Origin: Bagarius yarrelli
Taxonomy: Eukaryota > Chordata > Actinopteri > Siluriformes > Sisoridae
DNA length: 64,000 bases
Reading direction: 5' to 3'
Assembly: GCA_005784505.1 (NCBI GenBank)
Contig: VCAZ01000289.1
Span: forward strand, 75,001 to 139,000
The notes below the pieces were generated by a model. The model searched no databases, was not told the DNA's origin, and saw only the letters and a program-made list of their open reading frames with translations. Of this stretch, positions 42,938 through 55,129 are shown one piece after another. Position numbers and translations under genes: made by a program. Positions within the stretch are counted from its first letter, which is position 1; each line of letters begins with the position of its first letter.

Positions 42938-45900
42938 CTGGAAAGACAGCAGAAGAAGATATATATAAAGATATAAATGGTATGCAGCAGGAAAAAGAAG
43001 AGACTTTGTGTAAAGGAGCTTTTTGTCTTTGGACTCGTTTATCATCGTACACTTCAGCTGAAACATCACCGTCTCTAAATATTAACACAGCTCCACCTTC
43101 ACCTCCACCTCCACTTCCAGAGTATAAAACAGTATTTAATACTGCAGACTGGTTTAAAGGTCAGACTGAAGCGGAGAAAATTACACACTGTATCAAAAAT
43201 ATGCAACAAATTTATTTCATATTTACATTTAAATTTCTGCCATTTTGGCAGATGACATAATTCAGCGCGATTTACAATAATCTCATGTTTATTTAATGAG
43301 GTGTTAGAGGTTTTGCTCTGGGGCCCAGCGGTAGCAGGGAATCAACCTCACAATCTTCCAACACCAGTCCAACACCAGTTCAACACCTTAACCACTGAAC
43401 TACCACTTCCTCTTCAATCCAACACCCTAACCACTGAACTACCACTTCCTCTTCAATCCAACACCCTAACCACTGAACTACCACTTCCTCTTCAATCCAA
43501 CACCTTTACCACTGAACTTCCTCTTCCTTTTTAATCCAACACTTTAACCACTAAACTACCACTTCCTCTTTAATCCAACAGCCTTTACCAATGAACTACC
43601 ACTTCCTCTTTAATCCAACACCCTGACCACTAAACTACCACTTCCTCTTTAATCCAACACCTTTACCACTGAACTACCACTTCCTGTTTAATCCAACACC
43701 CTGACCACTGAACTACCACTTCCTCTTTAATCCAACACTTTAACCACTGAACAACTACTTCCTCTTTAATCCAACACCTTAACCACTGAACTACCACTTC
43801 CTCTTTAATCAAACACCTTAATCACTGAACTACCACTTCCTCTTTAATCCAACAGCCTTTACCAATAAACTACCACTTCCTCTTTAATCCAACACCCTGA
43901 CCACTAAACTACCACTTCCTCTTTAATCCAACACCTTTACCACTGAACTACCATTTCCTGTTTAATCCAACACCCTGACCACTGAACTACCACTTCCTCT
44001 TTTAATCCAACACTTTAACCATCTGACAACAAACTACTTCCTCTTTAATCCAACACCTTAACCACTGAACTACCACTTCCTCTTTAATCCAACACCTTAA
44101 CCACTGAACTACCACTTCCTCTTTTAATCAAACAACCTTAACCACTGAACTACCACTTCCTCTTCCCTTAATCCAACACCCTGACCACTGAACTACCACT
44201 TCCTCTTTAATCCAACACCTTTACCAAACTGAACTACCACTTTCCTGTTTAATCCAACACCCTGACCACTGAACTACCACTTCCTCTTTAATCCAACACT
44301 TTAACCACTGAACTACCACTTCCTCTTTAGTCCAACACTTTAACCACTGAACTACCACTTCCTCTTTTAATCAAACACCTTAATCAATGAACTACCACTT
44401 CCTCTTTAATCCAAACAAACCTTTAACCACTGAACTAAACCCCTTCCTCTTTATCCAACCCTTTACCTTAATCACTTAACTGACTGAACTACCACTTCCT
44501 CTTTAATCCAACACCAAAACCTTAACCACTGAACTACCACTTCCTCTTTAATCCTCCAACACCTTAATCACTGAACTACCCACTTCCTCTTTAGTCCAAC
44601 ACTTTAACCACTGAACTACCACTTCCTCTTTAATCCAACACCTTTAATCACTGAACTACCACTTCCTCTTTAGTCCAACACTTTACCACTTAACCACTGA
44701 AACTACCACCACTTCCTCTTTAGTCCAACACTTTAACACTGAACTACCACTTCCTCTTTAATCCAACACCTTTACCACATGAACTACCACTTCCTCTCCA
44801 GTCCTTAACCACTTTAACTACACCACTTCCTCTGAACTACCACTTTCCTCTTTAGTCCCAAACAACTTTAAATCATGACACTGAACTACCACTTCCTCTT
44901 TAGTCCAAACACTTTACCACCAATCTGAACTACCACTTCCTCTTTAAAAATCCAACACTTGTAACCACTGAACTACCACTTCCTCTTCAGTCCAACCAAA
45001 CCCTTAACCACTGAACTACCACTTCCTCTTTAAATAGTCCAACACTTTAACCACTGAACTACCACTTCCTCTTTAGTCCCAACACTTTCCAGTCCAACAC
45101 TTTAACCACTGAACTACCACTTCCTCTTTAGTCCAAACACTTTAACCACTGAACTACCACTTCCTCTTTAGTCCAACACACTTTAACCACTGAACTACCA
45201 CTTCCTCTTTAGTCCAACACTTTAAACCACTGACTAACTACCACTTCCACTCTCTTTAGTCCACTTCCTCTTAGTCAACTTTAACTTGAACCACTTCCTC
45301 TTTAGAACACTTTACCACTGAACTACCATCCTCTTTAGTCCAAACAACACTTAACCACTGAACTACCACTTCCTCTTTAGTCCAACACTTTAACCACTTC
45401 CACTTCTTTTAGTCCAACACTTTAACCACTGAACTACCACTTCCTCTTTAGTCCAACACTTTAACCACTGAACTACCACTTCCACTGAACTCCACTTTAG
45501 TCCAACACTTTAACCACTGAACTACCACTTCCTGAACTCTTTAATCCAACACTTTTAAACCACTGAACTACCACTTCCTCTTTAGTCCAACACTTTAACC
45601 ACACTGAACTACCACTTCCTCTTTAGTCCAACACTTTAACCACTGAACTACCACTTCCTCTTAGTCCAAACACTTTTCCTTCAATCACTGAACTACCACT
45701 TCCTCTTTAGTCCAACACTTTAACCACTGAACTACCACTTCCTCTTTAATCCAACACACTTGTTTAACCACTGAACTACCACCAACACTTCCTCTTCAGT
45801 CCAACACTTTAAACCACTGAACTAACCACTTCCTCTTTTAATTCCAACACGTTAACCACTGAACTACCACTTCCTCTTTAATCCAACACGTTTAACCACT

Positions 45901-48318
45901 GAACTACCATTCCTCTTTAGTCCAACACTGTTAACCACTGAACTACCACTTCCTCTTTAGGTCCAACCACTTTAACCAACTGAACTACCACTTCCTCTTT
46001 AATCCAACAGCCTTTAACCAACTGAAACTACCACTTCCTGTTTAATAAATCCAACACCCTGAACCACCACTGAACTACCACTTCCTCTTTAATCCAACAC
46101 TTTAACCACTGAACTACTACCACTTCCTCTTTAATCCAACACCTTAACCACTGAACTACCACTTCCTCTTTAATCCAAACACCTTAACCACTGAAACTAC
46201 CACTTCCTCTTATTAGTCCAACACTTTAACCACTGAACTACCACTTCCTCTTTAATCAAACAACTTCTTAATCCACTGAACTACCACTTCCTCTTTAATC
46301 CAAACACCTTTAACCACTGAACTACCACTTCCTCTTTAATCAACACCCTTTCCAACACCCACTTTAAAATCTACTGAACTACCCACTCCTCTTTACTTCC
46401 TCTTTAGTCCAACACTTTAATCACTGAACTACCACTTCCTCTTTTCCAACACTTTAACCAACTGAACTACCACTTCCTCTTCAATCCAACACCCTAACCA
46501 CTGAACTACCACTTCCTCTTAATCCAACACCTTTAAACGAACTGAACTACCACTTCCTCTTAATCCAACACCCTAACCACTGAGTCCAACACTTTAATCA
46601 CTGAACTACCACTTCCTCTTTAGTCCAACACTTTAACCACTGAACTACCACTTCCTCTTTAGTCCAACACTTTAACCACTGAACTACCACTTCCTCTTTA
46701 GTCCAACACTTTAACCACTGAACTACCACTTCCTCTTTATTCCAACACTTTAACAATGAACTACCACTTCCTCTTCAATCCAACACCCTAAACCACTGAA
46801 CTACCACTTCCTCTTCATCCAAACACCCTAACCACTGAACTACCACTTCCTCTTTAGTCCAACACTTTAATCACTGAACTACCAAACTTCCTCTTTAGTC
46901 CAACACTTAACCACTGCTGAACTACCACTTCCTCTTTAGTCCAACACTTTAACCACTGAACTACCACTTCCTCTTTAGTCCAACACTTTAACCACTGAAC
47001 TACCACTGCCCCATGAGTATTTTTAATTTGAATGTTTTAAAATTCTTTCTTTTATGTTACATAAACAAAATGTGAGGTGTTTCATCTGTGCCTATTTTTC
47101 TATGCTGCATTTTTAAGCTTAGGTTAAAACTGGTTGGTCGTCTCATGTAAACATCAAACATCAGAATCACCAAGCTGCTACTATAGAACCTACAAGCACA
47201 GCTCCTAACCTTACATTCACGTTCTGATCCTTATTGTATTTATTTATGCAATTAAGCATCTGGGGATTAAGGGTCTTTTTGGGCGCCACAATTTTTCTGG
47301 TAAGCAGTTTAACACCTTAATCACTAGGCTACCACTTTCCTCCTTCCAGTTGTACTTTATCAACAGTGTTAACTACTGAGCTACCATTCCAATGTCCTCT
47401 TTAGTCCAACAACGTAACCACTGAACTACTGGGCATGAATGAAAGTGTAATTTGGAGAGAAATCTGGCAACCTCACAGGTGAAACTCAGAAACCTGTTTA
47501 TAATGTTGTGCACCGGTTGGATGAACTTCATGCTGTAATATTAATGCGAAGTTCACTCACTCGTTCTGCTCTGGAGAGTTTGGTGTGTTGGAGGCGGGGA
47601 TCTCAGACTCCGCTGTCTCAGGGTTTTCAGGTGTCTTGTCTGTGGACTTGTTGTCGTTCAGACTCTGATAATACTGATCATCATCGTCTAACAGCTTAGG
47701 GCTGGAGATCAAAGACAAAGAGCACGAAACCACATCACATCATAACATCTTCTGCAGGAAATGTTTCTCTACAGTACAAAATCTTAATGGATTTTTCTCT
47801 TATTTTCCCGCCACCTGGACTGCAGAAATGTAATTTAATCAAAATCATTTCATTATTTGCAGCATTAAACAATTAGAAAATGTCAATACAATTAAATAAA
47901 ATGCTAAATTAAATTTTTCTCATTTTTAAAAACTGATCACAACATTTTCATCATATTTCAAGCCCAAAATTCACTCTATATAATAAACACTAATTAATAA
48001 ATATAAATTTATGATAATTACAGAAAATCACTGGTTTTAAATTTATAAGCCATTGAAATATTTGCAAAGAATAAGAAATATGTTAAGATAAAAGGTATAA
48101 AATAAAATATATAACATGTTTTTTAAAGTAGGTGTGTTTCTGTGTGTAAGTGTGTGTTCTGCTCTTCTTCTCTTTTCTTACCCATCTGCTGTTCTCGTTT
48201 CTTTCTCTCCTCTATACTTTCCCTTTCCCTTTTTTTACCTACTTTGTCTCTTGTCCATTTTTTCTTTTTCTTACCTCTATTCTCTCATTTTCTTTCTGTC
48301 ACTTTGAGTGTCACTTTG

Positions 48319-48355
<37 letters not shown>

Positions 48356-49302
48356 TTCTGTCTTTCTGCTTGGTATCTCTGTCTCATGTCGACCTTCTCA
48401 TTGTTAATGGTGCATGTGAAAGACTGCTGTTTGTCTCTCCATCTGTGAATCATGTGATCAGAGTCTTTTGACTGTGATACACACTTCCTGTTCTAGCCTG
48501 ATGTTTCTCACCTCTGCTTCCTCGACTTTCTCCTGTCGTCCTGGAGGGATTGCTGCGGAAAACATAACAGGGAAAAAAATTATTAGCCGAACACACAGGA
48601 AGTGAAAGAATAAGTGAACAAAAAGTAAAAGAGGAAGTGAAAGAAGTAAAAGAGAAGGGAAAGAGGACATGAAAAAGGAAGTAAAAAAAGGAATAAAAGG
48701 AAGTAAAAAAAGGAATAAAAGGAGAATTGGAGGCAGACGCTGGCTATAGTTCACTGACTTACTTGGATGTCATTGTAGTATGTCGAGTCTTCAGAAGTTT
48801 TGGGTCTGGTGTCTCGGCGAGACAGCCGCGTCTGCTGAGTTTCGGCTATCGGGGCTGGAGAAAATAAGTTAATATCTTAAAACAAGAAGGGGTAAGTACT
48901 AGATCGGTGGTTACGGTTGAAAGATCACAGGTTCGATTAAGGAAAAGTAAGCAAAAAAAAAGTACTCTGTGACTCTGATTATCATCCAACCACCCCGAAA
49001 TGATGGATATCAGTTATCATCTCTTTGATTCGTTATCTTAGCCTGTGCTAATGTGAAGACGATTAATCAGAGCTGTCAGGTTTCAGCAGGAAGTTTGTAA
49101 CATGCCCAGAGAAAAGGTCATGAGTGATTCTCCGTCGCTCGGAGGGACACAGCTAATTAAAAGCTTTCATATTAACGCCAGGCGAAATTGCGCAAATTTA
49201 GGAAATATGATTAGCATTTAATGACCTTTACAGAAAGAAAAATGTGACTGATATTCAAAAGGGCACTCGAATGAGAAACAATAATCAAGTTTGATTTGAA
49301 AT

Positions 49303-49344
<42 letters not shown>

Positions 49345-52300
49345 TTGTGTTTGAACATTATTATTAGATAATCAGATCATCAGATCATGTGTCATCTACA
49401 GGTTTATTACAATAACAGATTTAACTTTGTTGGTTTGGTGCATGATTCCGTTTAGCAGACACCTTTTTCAGAAAGCCGTACAAAAGTGCTTTGAGTCTCA
49501 TTATTGAACTGATCAATACTGCTACTTAAATCCTCAAACAAAAAAGATTTAACAACCCACAAAAACTGAATAAAAGCAGCATAGAAATAATTAGCAACTT
49601 TTTTTTTATTTGAAATGTTATGTACTGACACCTGTGTGAGAAAGAGGCGGGTCTTTAGAGCCAGTGACTCAGCTATACTGACATTGATGCTAAGTTCATT
49701 AGATCTTCTTGGTGCCAGAACAGACAAAAGTCTTATGGGATGGTGGGACCAGTCAAGCTTTTTTCCAATACAAAAGTTTTCAGGACAACTTTAATTTCAA
49801 TGACAAATATCTGTCTGGGAGTTGATCTAAAGTGAATCAGGACTCTGTTGTCTTTTAGTCTGTATTTACACTGCAGGTCTTAATACCAAATTTCAGTTTT
49901 TTAACAACTCGCTTACATTAGCTTTTAATTCTGACCCGTATTCGATATCTGCATTTACACTAAACACAGCAAAACAACCCAATGTAGACATACTGACCAG
50001 GAAAGGAAGGAAATTATTTTGCTTTCCACACCATAAAAGTCAGCAAAACAATGCACTCTGTATATATTATATATCGATGTTGGTGTCCAGCTGAGTTGAC
50101 GTCATGCATCACCGTCAGTTACTCAGTGACGTTTGACTCACACTGTCTGATCTGTGTGCTTAAACTGCAGAAGCTAAAAAAAATCTGGTGCACAACAGTG
50201 AATTTTCTGATGACATGGCATGGCAAGAAGCAGCGTTCCTTTCTCAGAATTCAAAATCTGGTTGGTTGCAGATGATCAGACATGGTGATGGAAGAAATGG
50301 ACTTTCCTTTTTCTGATAGTATCTGCAGCAGAAAAGTCATTCGAACTGATTCAAAGCGATTGGAAGGAAAAAAAGACAATCATTTGAACAGCACAGAAGC
50401 AAAATGAACCAAACACACCAAAATGGCACATTATATGGCCACGATGGAAGCCTCATCAGCACTAACATAAATGTGTCTGAAGCACACAGTTGTCAAGAGC
50501 ATCTTTGTATGTTGTATTATTTCAATTTTCATTCACTGAAACTAAGAGACCCAAACTCCAGCATGACAATGTCCCTGTGCAGAAATAAAGACATACTGTC
50601 TTCTGATTGGAGTAGAAGAATTCTTCTGATTCTAACTCAACCTCTTTAAACTGAACACCTTTGGGATGAACTCCTCACCTCAACATTAGTGTCTGATCTC
50701 ACTAATATTGGAACTGAATAAACACAAAGACAAGATGTTAGTATCATTAAAGGTTAGGGGAGAAATGGTAGCTGATTGGTTGGACTGCTGCCTGGAGCAA
50801 GTGGTAGTTTAGTGGTTAAGGTGTTGGACCTGGAAGATCGGGTTTGTTGTATAAAAGAGATAAATGTACATCGCTCTGGATAAGGGCGTCCGCCAAATGC
50901 AGTGAATGTAAATGTGGGTTTAATGCCCACACCACCAAGCTGCCGTTAATAAAATCCTAAACAAAGCTCTTAACCTTTAACTGCTCGATTATGTTAATGA
51001 AATAAATGACACACTAATTAAGGGAGTATACTTTAGACAGCCTATCTTTAAATCTGTGAAGTAAAGGTGGTTTGATTGCGGTACCTGGGAGCTGTTGATC
51101 AACCCCCTGAGAAATGTTCAGGAGCTGTCCTCTTGTAAACATTCCGTTGCTGGTGGGGTTGATCTGATGAGCCATTATGATCTGATTCAGCTTCTGCTGC
51201 AGCATCAGAAAGTCCTGAGAGACGCTGTTTATCTGGACAGGAGGACAAAGGAAAAATGTCACAGCTGCCGAAAGAAACTAGGACACGTGTCATAACCCAA
51301 TAACACCGTTTACCCTGCTGTGTCTCGAGGGACAAGAGTACAAAATGGACAGTTGATTATTGTTCCTGAAAAAATCTGTCTGGAATCGTTGACTAGCTGG
51401 TTAGAAGATTTATTATTAAAAGTGTTAAATTAGCAATTGATCTGAATTTTAATTGAATTAAAATGATTTTAAAAATCAGGTGCTTATACTGCACTCAGAG
51501 CTGCTCGTATGTCCATATATGGACTAAATGACCGTCTTCATTTGAATGTGTGTGGCAGGGTCAAATGTGTAAACAAACTAGGTCAAACCCAACGTTTACT
51601 GAGTTTTTGTGGGACATTTTCTTATATAAGCTCTAAGTGTGAATGATCAACATGGACACAACAAAACCAGAGAAACAAATCATTTTTTGGGCTCAGATTC
51701 GAAATATCTCACTTCTGATGTCTGACTTCTGATATATTTTCTCCAGCTTATCTCACATATTCAAACTTTAAATCCTGCAGATCAATATAATTTAAGGATC
51801 TTCCGACAGCCAAGTGATCCATTCTGACACCCAAAGTATTCAAACGAAGCCCTACAGAAATAATAACCTTTGGAAACAAAGCTTGGATCTCCTGCTGAAC
51901 ATAGAACTTTTTCACTTACATGCTTGGATAAACTTTCAAAGGTGTTTTCTTCCTCTTTTTTCTCCTCATCTGGTCCTTCTTCATGTCTGTTCTTTTCCTC
52001 AGATGTAAGTTCTGTTGATTCAAAGGTCTCCTTTTCAGGTTCTTCCTGAATGCTGCTGGGTTCTTCTTCACTTTTCTCCTGTTCAGGTTCTTCCGGGTTG
52101 GTGCCGGGTTCTACTTCAGTTTTCCCCTGTTCAGGTTCTTCCTGGTTTGTGCTGGGTTCTTCTTCAGTTTTCTCCTGTTCAGGTTCTTCCAGGTTGGTGC
52201 TGGGTTCTACTTCAGTTTTCCCCTGTTCAGGTTCTTCCTGGTTTGTGCTGGGTTCTTCTTCATTTTTCTTCTGTTCAGGTTCTTCCTGGTTGGTGTTGGG

Positions 52301-55089
52301 TTCTTCTTTAGTTTTTTCCTGCTCAGGGTCCTCCTGAGTGTTTCTAGACTCTTCTTTAGTTTTCTCCTGCTCAGGGTCCTCCTGAGTGTTGCTGGACTCT
52401 TCTGCAGTTTTCTCCTGCTCTGGGTCCTCCTGGGTGTTGCTGGGTTCTTCTTCAGTTCTCTCCTGTTCCAGCTCTTCCTGGTTTGGGCTGGATTCGTCTG
52501 CAGTTTTCTCCTGGTCAGGTTCTTCCTGAGTGCCGCTGGACTCATCTGTTCCTGTTTTCTCTTCCTCGCCTTGTTCATCCTGCTTCTCAGCTCCATCGTT
52601 TTGGTTTCCCTCTGCCATCTGTTCTTCCTCAGCTGGCTTTTCTTCTTCAGTCGGATTTGAAGGCAAGTCACTTTGGGGATTGGTGTTTGTGTCTGCTTCC
52701 TCTGTTGTGGCTTCGTTTGACTCCTCTCCCGATCCTGGTAAAGTAGCTTCAGGTTCATCTGGAGATTCTGGGGACTTTTCTTCATTATTCTCCGACTCTT
52801 TTGCTGCATCCTTCTCGGCCAACATCACCTTGTATTTCTTTCTCGCCAGATACCCTCGGTAAACTACACAGAAACAATCCATTATTATGAACAATTTTTA
52901 TTTGTTACTGTAAAATATAAACTTCTTAAAAGTTTTCCAGAAAACTCAAAGTGGTTGGTATTATAAATCAGCAGTTCATTATTATTCTCAGACTCATTTT
53001 ACTTAAATATTAAGCAAACATCTTTTAATTGCATTTTATGTATTATTTTAAAAATAATTATTTAAGTGTTAATATAAAGTTCTAATTATTCAACTTTTAA
53101 AGCTTTTTTTAAGGTTGATAACCGGCACACAGCTGTGCTTTGCTAGCACAATAATTAAACGGAGATATTTAACAAGTGCATCACCTGACTGTAGGATTAC
53201 GGCACTCTGAGTTCTCTTCTCCCTAGTTTTTCGGTAGCTTTTGGCCACCAGCCAGCAGCGAATGCATGCCTGCGCCTTCACGATCCCATTTAAGGTTTTG
53301 CTAAGCATCAGGTTTAATTGCTCGACGTGATAATACTTCAGGAAGACCTGAAAGAACAACACAGCGATTTAAGATCTTATGTTGGGTTAATTTAATCTCC
53401 CAGAGTTTTTATTCTTTTAAAGAACTTTTTAAAATTTATCTCTACTAAAGGTTTTACCTTAGTTTTGCCCATAACCCAGTTTTCCAGCTTGAGTTTCTCC
53501 AGAATAGCTGTACACGCCTCAGGACTGACACTCGGCTCCTCACTGACAGCGAAAGCTAGCATGTGGTATCTATAAAAAGGATGTCTGTATATTTACCATA
53601 TAATACCTTTTATTTTTATGTTACATGATTTTTCTGCTAAAATGGTCTACTGGTCTATTGAGTGTTTCTTCTTGTGTACCGCAGACAGACCTCTGATTAA
53701 AGTTAGCGAAGAGGATGCGGTGTGAGTAGCCCTCTCTGCGGATCCTTGCCGTCTCCAGAATGCCGGTGTAGCGCAGCTGATCCTGCACCTTCTCCCTGTC
53801 AAACAGATGATCCTGACGCTCATTATTGGGTTTAATACAGCGAACAAAGTGCGGCTGTCCGGCTACCATCTTCGAGAGCAGATCCATTAGAGAATACTGA
53901 AAAAAAGAACAACAAATGAGAGGTAGTTCAAGTTGTAGCAAAAACCTATCCATCCGTCTATCCATCCATCTATCCATCTATTTATTCATCCATCTATCTA
54001 TCCATCCATCCATCCATTCATTTATTCATCCATCTATCTATCCATCTATATATCCATCCATTCATCCATCTATCCACTTATTCATCCATCTATTAATCCA
54101 TCCATAGATACATACATACATACATTCATTTATCCATCCACCCAGGGGCACCATTTAGGGTGGGGGCAATTTGGGGGCCGCCAGAAATGTTTTATTAGTA
54201 GGAACAGTGTAGAGTGTGGTAGGGGGGCAAACTCATATTCTTTCATAGGGCCCAAATTGGTATCCATTTTCTCAAACACTTTTTCTCCACAGAGTCACAG
54301 GAAACATGGAGTCTGTGTTTCTCTGAAATTCAAGAAGGAAGGAGTCGCCCTGGTTGGAGTGTCAGTCTGTCACAGGACACAATCATTTTTTACACAGATC
54401 AGACAAATTTGACATGCCAATCAGCCTACAACGCATGTCATTATGGGAAGTGATAGCTCAGTGGTTAATTTCCAGAACCACCAAGCTGCCACTGCTGGGC
54501 CTCCTGGGCAAGTCAGACTGCTGAATTGGATAAATAACATAAAAGTAAATCGTTTTGGATAAAATTGTTTGTCAAATTGAGAAAGAAAACCAGAGGAAAT
54601 CTAAAAGAATAAATGTGGGCCTTGAATCTGCAACCTTTGAGGTGAAAAAGCAAAAGAACTTTACCATTAAGACAATGTGTCCCCTACTTTAAATAAATAA
54701 ATAAATACTACTACTAATAATATATATAACAATTACTACTAGTAATAATAATTATAATAAGTTTAGTTTAAATAAGTTCTAAATAAATAAGTCCCTTTTT
54801 TGCTAAATTAAAATGGTTTCAAAAGAAATAAAAATACTTCAGTATGTGTTGTTATAGAAAGATCATTAACGCTGCTATGACAGGATTTTTTCCCCCTATA
54901 ACAGCTGAACTGTGGATTTTTTTATTACATAATTGATAAAGACCTTCAGTTTATACATTTTTTATGCAGTGTTATTCCTGATTATGTTACTCTGAAGCTT
55001 ACTCTGAAATAAGAGGCCATGGTCTGTGTCTTCATGCTGGTGGTCTCTCGCGAATTATGTATGCTGTCAGCACCGTTCTCTCTCTGGGA

Positions 55090-55129
<40 letters not shown>

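Noticed and set aside
43380..47013. CRISPR-like array
   Set aside because: Units are contiguous and near identical with no unique spacers, the DNA is vertebrate, and the unit matches a SINE head.
47558..47563. myo3a stop codon at GAG TGA, ending the protein here
   Set aside because: GA|GTGAGT is a strong donor, and the exon at 42937 continues in phase with the conserved C-terminus.
52015..52862. Plus-strand frames opposite the myo3a tail exon (Cys/Ser/Gly-rich)
   Set aside because: They mirror the coding repeat on the other strand, which has clear splice sites and IQ homology.
53916..54107. Ile/His/Pro-rich open frames at tetranucleotide repeats (also 57042-57602)
   Set aside because: These are translations of ATCC-type microsatellites.
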